Of a stretch of 56,853 nucleotides of DNA, positions 25,885 through 35,414 are shown one piece after another (position 1 is the first letter of the stretch; each line of letters begins with the position of its first letter). Source of the stretch: Chloroflexota bacterium (GTDB lineage: Bacteria > Chloroflexota > Dehalococcoidia > Bin125); assembly GCA_028873865.1 (NCBI GenBank), contig JAPPNI010000019.1, positions 3,945 through 60,797 of the forward strand, given 5' to 3'. A program made the translations under genes and the position numbers. The notes below the pieces were generated by a model. It ran no database searches, had not been told where the DNA came from, and saw only the letters and a list, made by a program, of their open reading frames with translations.

Positions 25885-27135
25885 ATGCTTTACTTCCAGG
25901 CTGTACTCGGGATCATCCTGATCATCGGCGTCGCCTGGGCGCTCAGCGAGAACCGGCGCGCGTTTCCCTGGCGCACGGCGGCTGCCGGCTTGATCGTCCA
26001 GTTCGCCCTGGCCGCGCTGCTGATCAAGGTGCCCGGCTCCCAGACGGTCTTCGAATGGATCGGCGACGGCGTCGACGCCTTGGTTCGCTCCACCTCGGCA
26101 GGCACAACCCTGGTCTTCGGTTACCTCGGTGGCGGCTCGCTGCCGTTCGAGGAGTCATACCCCGGCGCTGCCTTCGTCTTCGCCTTCCAGTCCCTGCCGC
26201 TGGTCATCTTCATCGGCGCGCTGTCGGCCGTCCTCTACCACTACAGGGTGCTGCCGCTGATCGTCCGGGGATTCGCCTTCGTCCTCAGCAAGACTCTGAA
26301 CATCAGCGGCGCAGCGAGTTTCTCGACCGCCGCCAACGTCTTCATTGGGATGGTCGAGGCACCCTTGCTGGTCCGCCCCTACTTGCAGAACATGAGCCGC
26401 TCTGACCTCTTCATCGTCATGACCGGCGGCATGGCGACCATCGCCGGCACGGTCTTCGTCCTGTTTTCCGTGATCCTCGACGGCATCATCCCCGACCCCG
26501 CCGGACACCTGCTCACCGCATCGATCATCAGCGCGCCGGCCGCCGTCGTGCTCGCACTGATTCTGATTCCGCGCGGCGACGACGCGGTCGATGAGACCAG
26601 GGTCGAGTTCGCGAAAATCTACGACAACGGAATCGACGCGCTGACTCGCGGCACGATCGACGGACTGAGGCTGTTTGCCTACATCGTCGGCATGTTGATC
26701 GTCTTCGTCGCTCTGGTCGAGCTGGCCAATATCATCCTCGGAGCATTTCCCGACGTCGATGGCGCCGACCTCACCCTCCAGCGAATCTTCGGCTGGGTGC
26801 TGGCGCCGGTCGTCTGGGTGCTCGGCATCCCCTGGTCCGACGCCGTCGATGCCGGACAGCTGCTGGGCACCAAGGTGGTCCTGAACGAGCTGGTCGCCTA
26901 TATCGACATGTCCAACCTGCCCGAAGGCGCGCTGAGCGAGAAGAGCGCCCTGATCATGACCTACGCCATCTGCGGCTTCGCCAACTTCGGCAGCGCCGGA
27001 ATCATGATCGGCGGACTCGCCGCAATCGTGCCCGAGCGCCGCGGCGACCTGGCCCAGCTCGGTCTCAAGTCGATCGTCGCCGGCACCATGGCGACTTGCA
27101 TGACCGGCGCGATCGCCGGTCTGCTCTTCTGGTAG
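25885..27135 (+). CDS. Concentrative nucleoside transporter (NupC/CNT family)
   Basis: 416 aa, all hydrophobic segments. CNT signatures: GMVEAPLLVRPYL (family GQTEAPL region), TGGMATIAGTVFVLF, and ICGFANFGSAGIMIGGLAAIVP near the C terminus. The family imports nucleosides with Na+ or H+. Gln of the GQTEAP motif is Met-Val here, which may change substrate preference. Single gene, no operon partner. Confidence 0.9.
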   Translation: MLYFQAVLGIILIIGVAWALSENRRAFPWRTAAAGLIVQFALAALLIKVPGSQTVFEWIGDGVDALVRSTSAGTTLVFGYLGGGSLPFEESYPGAAFVFAFQSLPLVIFIGALSAVLYHYRVLPLIVRGFAFVLSKTLNISGAASFSTAANVFIGMVEAPLLVRPYLQNMSRSDLFIVMTGGMATIAGTVFVLFSVILDGIIPDPAGHLLTASIISAPAAVVLALILIPRGDDAVDETRVEFAKIYDNGIDALTRGTIDGLRLFAYIVGMLIVFVALVELANIILGAFPDVDGADLTLQRIFGWVLAPVVWVLGIPWSDAVDAGQLLGTKVVLNELVAYIDMSNLPEGALSEKSALIMTYAICGFANFGSAGIMIGGLAAIVPERRGDLAQLGLKSIVAGTMATCMTGAIAGLLFW

Positions 27136-27162
27136 ACAAGCGGCGCAGCTCTGGCCCTGCGA

Positions 27163-27168
27163 TACGCT
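27163..27168 (+). promoter_or_regulatory. -10 box TACGCT, leaderless start at 27176
   Basis: TACGCT ends 7 nt before the ATG, and there is no ribosome binding site; this fits a leaderless transcript. Confidence 0.4.
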
Positions 27169-27175
27169 GCGGGCC

Positions 27176-28105
27176 ATGGATCCACGGCAGCAGTTGACGC
27201 TCCTCGCAGCCGCAATGACTCGCGACGCGCTCCTCGCCGGTGGCGCGTCTGATCTCTCGTTCGATCTCCCCGTCCCCGGTTCGCTGACCACCACATTCCG
27301 CGCGGACGACAGCGAAGGCGCACTCTCGGCCTGTCCCCTGTTCGATCTCTCGGCCCTGCAGGCCGACGGCGTCACGCTGGCCCGCAAGGTCGAGCTGGAA
27401 GAACGCCTCCACGCCTACGGCGCGCGCGACATCGCCCTCTGGGTCCCACCGGGCGCATCGCTCCCCGACGACGCCGACCACGCCGCCGGACTCATCGCCG
27501 ACGCCTCGCGCGAGCTGGAGGTCGGCGGCAAGGGCGAGGTGACCTTCAAGGTTGATGTCGCCGTCCGCAAGACCGGCAGCGAGGGCTCGTACATGAGCGT
27601 CCTCGGTGGACTCTCGCAGCAGTGGGCGCGATTCACCAATCAGGTCATGGGCGAGTACCAGCTCGACTCGTCCAGCATCCATCGCCTGCCCGAGGACGAG
27701 CAGAAGATCACCCAGATGGTCGACTTCCTCGTGCTCGTCGCCAACGGCATTCGCAAGGATGGCGTGGCGACGACGGTGAAGAGCGAGGACACCTGGCGAG
27801 TCCAGCGCCTTGAAGGCCTCGAGGAACCAATCGTGATCTGCGCCCCGCCTGCCTCCGTCGCCGACGGACGCACGGTCAGACGTCTGATGCGCCGCTCCCT
27901 GCGCGAGGCCGAACAAGCGCTCACCAGCGCGACCGGCTTCCGCATCGCCTCAATGATCACCCTGGCCAACAGCCTCGACCGCGAGTTGGTCACCACCGCC
28001 CTGCGCGGAATCGATCCGCTCCTGCTCGCCGGCTGGGACTACATGCCGCTGCTGGTCGATGGACAGACCAGGAACCTGCTGGAGCCCTCGCCCCCGTTGA
28101 GCTAG
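27176..28105 (+). CDS. Conserved-looking protein of unknown function
   Basis: 309 aa, no signal peptide or TM segment. Not recognised. Composition and codon use are those of a real soluble protein. It has a strand-rich start (SDLSFDLPVPGSLTTTFRA), a central segment with DIALWVPPGASLPDDADHAA and VTFKVDVAVRKTGSEGSYMS, and a helical last third (RTVRRLMRRSLREAEQALTS). Its 3' end overlaps the 3' end of the opposite PEP-domain gene by 4 nt. Confidence 0.6.
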   Translation: MDPRQQLTLLAAAMTRDALLAGGASDLSFDLPVPGSLTTTFRADDSEGALSACPLFDLSALQADGVTLARKVELEERLHAYGARDIALWVPPGASLPDDADHAAGLIADASRELEVGGKGEVTFKVDVAVRKTGSEGSYMSVLGGLSQQWARFTNQVMGEYQLDSSSIHRLPEDEQKITQMVDFLVLVANGIRKDGVATTVKSEDTWRVQRLEGLEEPIVICAPPASVADGRTVRRLMRRSLREAEQALTSATGFRIASMITLANSLDRELVTTALRGIDPLLLAGWDYMPLLVDGQTRNLLEPSPPLS

Positions 28106-30192
28106 GCCCGCTCGACGATCGTGACCTGGCCGCTCGACCCGTCCACCCTGAGCAAGTCGCCCGATCGAATCTGCTGCGTCGCCTTCTGCACGTTGACCAC
28201 CGCCGGAATCCCAAACTCCCGCGCCACGATCGCTCCGTGGCTCAGCACGCCGCCGATCTCGGTCACCACGGCCGCCGCGAGCGGGAAGATCGGCGTCCAG
28301 CCCGGGTCGGTGAATCGGGCGACCAGGATCTGGCCCGGCGTCAGCTCGCGGCCCGTCGCCGCGGAATCCGCCACGTGCGCCCGGCCCTCCGCCTCTCCGG
28401 TCGACGCGGCGATCCCACGCAGCATCAGTGGCAGGTCGGCCGCCGGCTCCGTTTTGGCGACAGATGCCTCGGGCGCCTCGCCGCCGGCGCTGAGTGTCGG
28501 GTCGCCGAAACGGTCTCGCAGCGGCGGAGCCTGGGACGTCTTCCATTCCTCGAACTGCAATTTGCGACGTCGAATCCGGCTGCGCATTCGCGACGCGATC
28601 ACCGTGTCGCCCGAGCGCCGCGTGAGCGTCGCCAGCTCGTCGAAAAGCAGGTAGTAGATGTCGTCGGGATCGTTGATCACGCCCCGTTCGATCCAGCGTT
28701 CAGCCAGCTCTTTCCACAGACGTCGCTGTTGCAGGGACAGTTCGAGCAGCGAGAACTTGGGATTCTCTCGCAATGGCTGCAATCGGCGAGCCTGCTTGAT
28801 CTGCGCGCGAAACAGCGGCCAACGCAGACGCCCCAGCGGATGCTGATAGAGACGTTCGCGGATTTCCGTCTCCGCCTCAATCCGCGTCGAGCGCTGTCGT
28901 TCCAGTATCTCGTCCGGATCGTTGCGTTCCGGGTGCAGGACATAATCGCGGAAGGTGTCGAGGATCAGCTCCGGTCGCTCGACCCAGCGCGGCTCGGCCG
29001 CTTCGAGCTCGCCCGCGGCGCGGTGACCATACTCGGCCATGAATTCGTCGAGCTCGTCCCGCAACCAGGCGATTGAATCCGGCAAGCGCTCACTGTGGAC
29101 GGCCGGCCAGAGGCTGCTGGCATCCTCGCCGCGGACAAACTCCGTCGCCTCCGCGTCGTTCGTCGCCCGCTGAGCAATCCGCCGCAGGGCCAGATTGCCT
29201 TCTTGCGTGCGAATGCCGGGCAGGCCCTGCATCACGCCCAGCACGAGATTGCGCAGGTTCGAACCCAGCCAGCGGTCGGTCGCCCAGAGCAGCCCCTGCG
29301 CCGCGCTGAACACCGACGCCTGCGCGCGCATCAGGAAAATGGTCTGCCGCTCGCTCTCGGCGCTGGAGCGCGACAGCTCACGAAAGATGTCACGGTCCGA
29401 CAGCTCCGACAGATCCAGCGCCTTGAGCCGGTCGCGCTCGTCCTCACACGACTGCCGCTCCGTCAGCCAGAGCTTGGGAAGCTGCTCCTGATCGCGCAGC
29501 CAGCGAAGCATGTAGGGAATCTGTCGCGACATCGTGAGCCATTGGATCTTGGTCGATCGCTCACCGTTGCCGCCCGGCCGCACCACTTCGGCCGCCTCAG
29601 GACCACCCACCGCCTCAAGGAAGTGCGCGCCCGTCAGCCCGAGGCGCTGCTGGATGATCTCCATCATCAGGCCGATGTTGAAGTAGGCGTAGCCGTCGTA
29701 CAGCGCAACGAACCGCCGGCCCTCCGACCACTCGCCCCAGGGCGCGTGGAACCCCCGATCCAGCGCATCGGCGATCACCGACCAGCTCAGCGGAGTCATC
29801 ACATTGGGAATCACCTCGCCGGCGTTGGCCCGCGACCAGCGGTCGAACTCCGCAGGATGGTGTGGCATCCCCCGACCCGGTCCGCCGCCCCACGGCAGCG
29901 GCTCGTCGATCAGCCGGGCATCGCTCGCGTCGATGTTGCCCGAGCCGTACGCGCGCCAGCGCAGGACCGCCGGTCCGCCCAACTCTCGCTCGGCATCGAG
30001 CAGTTCATCGCGAACGGCGCCCAAGGTCTCGGCGTCGCCGTAATCGGAGATGCTGATCGGACCCCGACGCGGCAGCGAGACGGAGCGCGGGGCAGCGCCT
30101 TCGAAGTCGATGCGCAGCGCCGCCAGCTCGATCCCCAGCGGATCCTCGGACCACGCCAGACCGCCGACATGCTCTGTTAACGTCGCGTTCAT
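28102..30192 (-). CDS. PEP-utilising (swivelling His domain) protein without an ATP-grasp domain
   Basis: 696 aa. The last ~80 residues are the mobile phosphohistidine domain of PEP synthase, pyruvate phosphate dikinase and rifampicin phosphotransferase: GQILVARFTDPGWTPIF, then GGVLSHGAIVAREFGIPAVV with His652. Residues about 125-155 (GEVIPNVMTPLSWSVIADAL) and the long helical middle match the linker region of rifampicin-phosphotransferase-like proteins. The N-terminal ATP-binding domain is absent and no gene next door supplies it, so phosphate must come from a separate subunit or the protein is not a classical synthase. Divergent from the next gene with a 60-nt gap. Confidence 0.8.
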   Translation of the reverse strand: MNATLTEHVGGLAWSEDPLGIELAALRIDFEGAAPRSVSLPRRGPISISDYGDAETLGAVRDELLDAERELGGPAVLRWRAYGSGNIDASDARLIDEPLPWGGGPGRGMPHHPAEFDRWSRANAGEVIPNVMTPLSWSVIADALDRGFHAPWGEWSEGRRFVALYDGYAYFNIGLMMEIIQQRLGLTGAHFLEAVGGPEAAEVVRPGGNGERSTKIQWLTMSRQIPYMLRWLRDQEQLPKLWLTERQSCEDERDRLKALDLSELSDRDIFRELSRSSAESERQTIFLMRAQASVFSAAQGLLWATDRWLGSNLRNLVLGVMQGLPGIRTQEGNLALRRIAQRATNDAEATEFVRGEDASSLWPAVHSERLPDSIAWLRDELDEFMAEYGHRAAGELEAAEPRWVERPELILDTFRDYVLHPERNDPDEILERQRSTRIEAETEIRERLYQHPLGRLRWPLFRAQIKQARRLQPLRENPKFSLLELSLQQRRLWKELAERWIERGVINDPDDIYYLLFDELATLTRRSGDTVIASRMRSRIRRRKLQFEEWKTSQAPPLRDRFGDPTLSAGGEAPEASVAKTEPAADLPLMLRGIAASTGEAEGRAHVADSAATGRELTPGQILVARFTDPGWTPIFPLAAAVVTEIGGVLSHGAIVAREFGIPAVVNVQKATQQIRSGDLLRVDGSSGQVTIVERA

Positions 30193-30252
30193 ACGCTCAG
30201 CATATGCAACACGAGTGGCCGCAGTGCTTGGATCGTTGCGGGGTGGGAAAAT

Positions 30253-31245
30253 ATGTCCGATAGCGAATTGCCCGAGGATTCGCAGGGCCTATCGTCCGGC
30301 AAAGCACCGCTTGACCTGCTGGCCGCAGTGTTCGAAGCGAGCCGGGATCCGCGGGTGCTCCAGGGTCCGGGAATCGGGCTCGACGCCGCAGCCGTCGAGT
30401 GGGGCGATCGCGCCCTCGTCGCTACCTCGGATCCGATCACCTTCGTCGAAGGAAACGCCGGACGGCTGGCTGTCGCCGTCAATGCCAACGACATCTACGC
30501 CGTCGGCGCCGAGCCGGAGTGGATGCTGGCGACAGTGCTGACCCCAACCGGTGTCGAACCGACAGAAATCGAGGCCCTGCTCACCGACTTGGCATCAGCC
30601 TGCGAGGACGCCGGCATCGGCCTCATAGGCGGACACACTGAAATCACGGACGCCGTAACCCGTACCGTCGTCTCCTGCACCATGATCGGCAGCGCGCCCA
30701 CCGGACGGATCATCCCATCCGACGGAGCCCGGCACGGAGATGCCGTCGTCCAGGCCGGAGCGGCAGCAGTCGAAGGGACGGCCATCCTCGGCTACCCCCG
30801 GCTGCTGGAAGAACCGGGCATCAGCATCGCCGCCGCTGCCCGGGCCCTGCGCGAGGTCGACGGTGTCCACGCAATGCACGACGTGACCGAGGGCGGCATC
30901 GCCACGGCAGCCCTGGAGTTGGCTGAAGCGGCCGGACTCTCGCCGGCGCTGGTCTTCGACGACATCGTCTGGCTACCCGAGACCCTGGCTGTTTGCGAAG
31001 AGCACGATCTGGACCCGCTCGGACTGCTCGGCTCCGGCACCTTACTGGCCGCCGTATCGCCCGATGCGGTCGATCGAGCCCTCTCGGAGTTGTCCAGAGC
31101 CGCTGTGCAAGCATCAGCGATCGGTCAGGTCGCCGCCAGGTCACCCGCTACACTCAGATTCGGCGGCCAGACAGGGCCGCTTCCGCGCTTCGTGCGCGAT
31201 GAGGCGTTGCGGGCATTCGATGATGTCCGGCGCTCAACACAGTGA
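30253..31245 (+). CDS. AIR synthase-related (HypE/ThiL-like) ATP-binding protein
   Basis: 330 aa. PurM superfamily: ATSDPITFVEGNAGRLAVAVNANDIYAVGAEPEWM at the dimer/ATP site (split here in reading only), IGLIGGHTEITDAV, HDVTEGGIATAALELAEAAG and LLGSGTLLAAV. HypE proteins end in a conserved PRIC cysteine tail; this one ends RRSTQ, so it is probably not the hydrogenase maturation enzyme, and no other hyp gene is near. Selenophosphate synthetase (SelD) also belongs to this superfamily, but the SelD N-terminal Cys/Sec loop is not seen. Confidence 0.75.
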   Translation: MSDSELPEDSQGLSSGKAPLDLLAAVFEASRDPRVLQGPGIGLDAAAVEWGDRALVATSDPITFVEGNAGRLAVAVNANDIYAVGAEPEWMLATVLTPTGVEPTEIEALLTDLASACEDAGIGLIGGHTEITDAVTRTVVSCTMIGSAPTGRIIPSDGARHGDAVVQAGAAAVEGTAILGYPRLLEEPGISIAAAARALREVDGVHAMHDVTEGGIATAALELAEAAGLSPALVFDDIVWLPETLAVCEEHDLDPLGLLGSGTLLAAVSPDAVDRALSELSRAAVQASAIGQVAARSPATLRFGGQTGPLPRFVRDEALRAFDDVRRSTQ

Positions 31246-31293
31246 CGTGGCGCCGATCGCGAGCGAGCCGGTCGGCGGCGGACAGGAGTCGAA

Positions 31294-32691
31294 GTGAGCG
31301 CAACACCCGCCACCGTGGGACAGCTAAAGGAATCCGGCTACCAGCCCCGAACCGTCAGAGAAGAGATCCGCGACAACCTGATCACCCGCCTCGAAGCAGG
31401 CGGCCCCCTCTTCCCCGAGATTCACGGCTATGAAGACACGGTCGTCCCGGCGCTCGAAAATGCCCTGCTCGCCGAGCAGGACGTCATCTTCCTCGGCGAA
31501 CGCGGACAGGCAAAGAGCCGCATGATCCGCGCCCTCACCGGCCTGCTCGACGACGAGGTCCCCGTCCTCGAGGGCGTCGAAATCTACGAGGAACCGCTCG
31601 CCCCGATCTCGCTAGAGGGCCGGCAGAAGGCCGATGAACTCGGCGACGACGCCCCGATCCGCTGGGTCTCCCGAGGCGACCGCTACGGTGAGAAGTTGGC
31701 CACTCCCGACATCACGATCGCCGACCTGATCGGCGAGGTCGACCCGATCAAGGTCGCCGAGGGCCGCTACCTCTCGGACGAGCTCACCATCCACTTCGGC
31801 CTCATTCCCCGCACCAATCGCGGCATCTTCTGCATCAACGAGCTGCCCGACCTCGCCGAACGCATCCAGGTCGGCCTGCTCAACATCATGGAAGAGCGCG
31901 ATGTCCAGATCCGCGGCTTCCGCGTCCGCCTCCCCCTCGACGTGCTGATCGTCGCCTCGGCCAACCCCGAGGACTACACCAATCGCGGCCGCATCATCAC
32001 TCCCCTCAAGGACCGTTACGGCGCGCAGATCCGCACCCACTACCCCTCCGAACTGGAGACCGAGCTGGAAATCGTCGCGCAGGAGTCGGCGCCGATGGCT
32101 GCCCCTGGACGCAACATCAACACGCCCGACTACATGGCCGAGATCGTCGCCGAGATCGTCCGCCTCGCACGCCGCAGCCCCGATGTCTCCCAGCGCTCCG
32201 GTGTCTCGGTCCGAGCCTCCATCTCCGGCTACGAAACCCTCACCGCCAACGCGATGCGCCGCGGCATCCTCGCTGGCGAGGACCAGATCGCTCCCCGTAT
32301 CTGCGACCTCTGGCATCTCGCCCCCGCCTTGCAGGGCAAGATGGAACTGGAAACCGTCGACGAGGGCGCCGACGAGAAGGTGATCGAGAAACTGATCGCC
32401 GGCGCGATCGCCGTCGTCTTCGGACGCTACTTCGAGCTCGGCGCGCTCGAGCCCGTGATCGCCCAGTTCAAGGCCGGCCTGGCGGTCGAGGTCGGCGAGG
32501 CGCTCAGGGCTGGCGACTATGCGGCCATCGTCGGCCGCGTCGAAGGTCTCGACGAGGCCCTCCAGCCGCTCAACGTCGGTGAGGACGCAGCCTCCCTCGC
32601 CGCCGCCGTCGAGTTCCTCCTCGAAGGCCTGCACCTCAACAAGCGCCTCAACAAAGACGTCGTCGGAGGCAGCATCTTCTACCGCGCCTAG
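31294..32691 (+). CDS. MoxR/ChlI-like AAA+ ATPase
   Basis: 465 aa; GTG start with AGGAG 5 nt upstream. AAA+ core: P-loop GERGQAKS (68-75), Walker B GIFCINELPD, sensor region IVASANPEDYTNRGRI. The P-loop has Gln-Ala where most P-loops have x-Gly; the Lys-Ser that bind phosphate remain. ChlI/BchI-type helical C-terminal domain follows. Forms a pair with the VWA gene 107 nt downstream, as in MoxR-VWA and magnesium-chelatase-like chaperone systems that remodel a client or insert a metal. Confidence 0.87.
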   Translation: MSATPATVGQLKESGYQPRTVREEIRDNLITRLEAGGPLFPEIHGYEDTVVPALENALLAEQDVIFLGERGQAKSRMIRALTGLLDDEVPVLEGVEIYEEPLAPISLEGRQKADELGDDAPIRWVSRGDRYGEKLATPDITIADLIGEVDPIKVAEGRYLSDELTIHFGLIPRTNRGIFCINELPDLAERIQVGLLNIMEERDVQIRGFRVRLPLDVLIVASANPEDYTNRGRIITPLKDRYGAQIRTHYPSELETELEIVAQESAPMAAPGRNINTPDYMAEIVAEIVRLARRSPDVSQRSGVSVRASISGYETLTANAMRRGILAGEDQIAPRICDLWHLAPALQGKMELETVDEGADEKVIEKLIAGAIAVVFGRYFELGALEPVIAQFKAGLAVEVGEALRAGDYAAIVGRVEGLDEALQPLNVGEDAASLAAAVEFLLEGLHLNKRLNKDVVGGSIFYRA

Positions 32692-32720
32692 ACTGCCAGC
32701 AATCCCCTGAAGACGGGAGA

Positions 32721-32791
32721 TGCCCACTCCCCTCTCTTCTCCCCCCTCTGGGGGGAATGCCGAAGGCAGACGGGGGCGATTCAACGAGGGA
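32721..32791 (+). repeat. Double-hairpin repeat element (copy 1)
   Basis: A C-rich arm pairs with a G-rich arm (CCCCCC/GGGGGG around CTCT), followed by the small hairpin TGCC-GAA-GGCA and AGACGGGGGCG. A second copy at 40866-40922 has the same order with different stem sequences. It lies just before the ribosome binding site of the VWA gene. Confidence 0.55.
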
Positions 32792-32798
32792 AGTGCCC

Positions 32799-34967
32799 AT
32801 GCCCACCCGATTCCGTTACTCGCAGTGGGATGGCACGCAGGACATTCCCGCCCTCGACGCCGACGACGTCCTCCAGTCCCTCTCCGACGACCTGCTCTCC
32901 TTCGGCGACCTCCAGCAGGCGCTGCGCAACATGATGCAGCGCGGCATCCGCACGCCCGACGGCGACCGCACCGACGGCATGCGCGACCTGCTCCAACGCC
33001 TCCGCCAGCAACGCCGCCAGCAACTCGAACGCTTCGACCTCTCCTCCGTCTTCGACGACATCCAGCGCCAACTCGACGAGATCCTCGACATGGAGCGCGA
33101 CACGCTGGACGACCGGCTGGACGAAGTTGGGCCAAGGCCTGAACCCCCGCAGCCAACGGGCGAGCAGATGTCCGGCGACCCCAATCAGCAGGGTCAGCAG
33201 CAGGGCCAGGCTGGCGAGCAACAGGAAGGCCAGCAGTCCGGCCAACAGGGCGGACAACAACAGCAGGCCTCGCCCCTGACCGAAGACGAAATGGAGCGCC
33301 TCAAGGAAGCCCTCCGCCAGCGACTCGAGCGCAAGCAGGAGCAGATCGACCGCCTCCCCGAGGACGCGGCCGGCCAGGTCAAAGAGCTGCAGGAGTACGA
33401 GTTCGAGGACGACGAGGCCCGCCAGAAGTACGAAGAACTGCTCGAACAGCTCAAGCAGTCGATGATGAATCGCTTCTTCCAGGACATGAGCCAGATGATG
33501 TCCGACATGTCGCCCGAAGACATGGAGCAGATGCGCGAGATGATGCGCGACCTCAACGAGATGCTGGAACGTCAGCGTCGCGGCGAGGACCCGCGCTTCG
33601 ACGAGTTCATGGACAAATGGGGCGACATGTTCGGCGACGACCCGCCCCAGTCGCTCGACGAGCTGGTCGAGCAGATGCAGCGCCAGGCCGCCCAGATGCA
33701 GAACCTGATGTCCTCGCTGCCCGGCGACATGCGCCAGCAGCTCGGCGACATGATGCAGCAGCTCATGGGCGACATGGGCATGGACCAGGAACTGGCCCAG
33801 CTCGCCCAGAACCTCGAAGCGCTCTACCCGATGCGCGACATGCTCAACCAGTACCCATTCCGCGGCCAGGAGGAAATCGACCTCCAGGCAGCCATGTCGC
33901 TGATGGGTGACATGCAGCAACTCGACGAGCTCGAGCGCGCCCTCGAGCGAGTCCAGTACGGCGGCAACATCGACGACATTGATCCCGACCAGCTCGAAGA
34001 GCTGATGGGCGAAGAGGCGCGCGAAATCCTCGAACAACTCAAGCAACTGCTCGAGCTACTGGAAGAAGCCGGCTACCTCGAGAAGAAGGGCAACGCCTGG
34101 GAGCTCACCCCGCGCGGCAACCGCCGAATCGGCGAGAAGGCGCTGGCCGAGATCTACGCCAACCTCAAACGACAGAACTTCGGCAAGCACAACGTCCCCG
34201 AGACCGGACGCTACGGCGACCGCGCCGACGACACCAAGCTCTACGAATTCGGCGACCCCTTCCACCTCAACCTCAAGGAGACCATCTCCAACGCGATCCT
34301 GCGCACTGCTCCCGAGGGCGGGCCGCAGGTGCCCGTCAACCTCACGCCCGACGACTTCGAGGTCTTCCGCTCGGAAACCCTCACCCAGACCGCCACCGTC
34401 GTCATGCTCGACCTCTCATGGTCTATGGCCCTGCGCGGATCGTTCCAGGCGGCCAAGAAGGTCGCCATGGCCCTCAACAACCTGATCCGTATGCAGTACC
34501 CGCGCGACTCGCTCTACCTGATCGGCTTCAGCGCCTACGCTCGCGAACTCAAGGCCGACCAGCTCCCCTACGTCCGCTGGGACGAGACCGTGCTCGGCAC
34601 CAACATGCATCACGCTCTGCTGATCGCGCAGCAGCTGCTCGCCAAGCACAAAGTCGGTACCCGCCAGATCATCATGATCACCGACGGCGAGCCGACCGCC
34701 CACCTCGAGCAGGGCCGCTCCTACTTCGCCTACCCGCCCTCGCCGATCACCATCCGCGAGACGCTCAAGGAAGTCCGCCACTGCACCAAGAAGGACATTG
34801 TCATCAATGTCTTCATGCTCGACCGCAGCTACTACCTCAAGGAATTCGTCGACCGCGTCGCCCGCATCAACGGCGGCCGCGTCTTCTACAGCCAGCCCGA
34901 CGAGCTGGGCGAGTACGTCCTCCACGACTTCGTCACCCATCGCCGCAAGACGCTGTCACGCTCGTAG
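32799..34967 (+). CDS. VWA-domain protein, partner of the MoxR-like ATPase
   Basis: 722 aa; GAGGGA precedes this ATG by 7 nt. Residues about 30-120 are helical; 125-175 are a Gln/Gly-rich hinge; 175-430 are long Met/Gln/Glu-rich helices (DMSQMMSDMSPEDMEQMREM). The C-terminal third is a von Willebrand factor A domain with a complete MIDAS: DLSWS (538-542), Thr601 (GTNMHH) and Asp629 (ITDGEP), which binds Mg2+ and a client or partner acidic residue. Cytosolic; the pair with the upstream ATPase is likely one machine. Confidence 0.87.
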   Translation: MPTRFRYSQWDGTQDIPALDADDVLQSLSDDLLSFGDLQQALRNMMQRGIRTPDGDRTDGMRDLLQRLRQQRRQQLERFDLSSVFDDIQRQLDEILDMERDTLDDRLDEVGPRPEPPQPTGEQMSGDPNQQGQQQGQAGEQQEGQQSGQQGGQQQQASPLTEDEMERLKEALRQRLERKQEQIDRLPEDAAGQVKELQEYEFEDDEARQKYEELLEQLKQSMMNRFFQDMSQMMSDMSPEDMEQMREMMRDLNEMLERQRRGEDPRFDEFMDKWGDMFGDDPPQSLDELVEQMQRQAAQMQNLMSSLPGDMRQQLGDMMQQLMGDMGMDQELAQLAQNLEALYPMRDMLNQYPFRGQEEIDLQAAMSLMGDMQQLDELERALERVQYGGNIDDIDPDQLEELMGEEAREILEQLKQLLELLEEAGYLEKKGNAWELTPRGNRRIGEKALAEIYANLKRQNFGKHNVPETGRYGDRADDTKLYEFGDPFHLNLKETISNAILRTAPEGGPQVPVNLTPDDFEVFRSETLTQTATVVMLDLSWSMALRGSFQAAKKVAMALNNLIRMQYPRDSLYLIGFSAYARELKADQLPYVRWDETVLGTNMHHALLIAQQLLAKHKVGTRQIIMITDGEPTAHLEQGRSYFAYPPSPITIRETLKEVRHCTKKDIVINVFMLDRSYYLKEFVDRVARINGGRVFYSQPDELGEYVLHDFVTHRRKTLSRS

Positions 34968-35003
34968 TCGCCCGACTGCGCCGCGATCACGTTCGCGCGA
35001 CGC

Positions 35004-35414
35004 CTACGCCGCGGAAAGCCCCAGCACCAGGTCGCGCAGCGTGACCAGACCCAGCGGACTGCCCTCGTCGTCGATCACCAGCGCGCGCGACACGCCAAAC
35101 CGCACCAGCAGCCGCACGGCGTAGCGCGCCAGCATCCCCGAGCGCACCGTCAGCGCCGGCTTCGACATGATCTCGTAGACGTTGACCCGTTCGGGCGCGC
35201 GATTGTGCGTGATCACCTCCCGCGCCAGGTCGCTCACCGTGATCAGCCCCAGCTCGTCGTCGTCGTGGCGCCGGTTGACGACCAGTGAGCTGATCTGCAG
35301 CCGTTTCATGGACGCCATTGCCTCCGCAGCCGTCGCCAGCCCGTCGATCGTGTGCAGGTCCGTCCCCATCACGTCGGACACGCGCAGCGCAGAGTGGTCA
35401 CTCCGGGTGGTCAT
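35004..35414 (-). CDS. CBS-pair protein
   Basis: 136 aa, two CBS motifs (RVSDVMGTDLHTIDG...LGLITVSDLAREV and NVYEIMSKPALTVRS...PLGLVTLRDLVLG). Such stand-alone pairs bind adenine nucleotides and act as sensors. Its ATG overlaps the stop of the PII-like gene (ATGA), so translation is coupled. Last gene of the DUF1538 operon; probably senses energy state for the transporter, which is inference. Confidence 0.85.
   Translation of the reverse strand: MTTRSDHSALRVSDVMGTDLHTIDGLATAAEAMASMKRLQISSLVVNRRHDDDELGLITVSDLAREVITHNRAPERVNVYEIMSKPALTVRSGMLARYAVRLLVRFGVSRALVIDDEGSPLGLVTLRDLVLGLSAA

Noticed and set aside
30253..31245. Selenophosphate synthetase (SelD) that would support the selenoproteins
   Set aside because: It belongs to the same PurM superfamily, but the SelD N-terminal Cys/Sec-containing loop and Lys are not seen; the protein is closer to HypE-like sequences.
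31612..34046. Long minus-strand frames opposite the MoxR and VWA genes
   Set aside because: Codon-bias shadows; their sequences are repetitive and the plus-strand proteins have recognised ATPase and MIDAS motifs.
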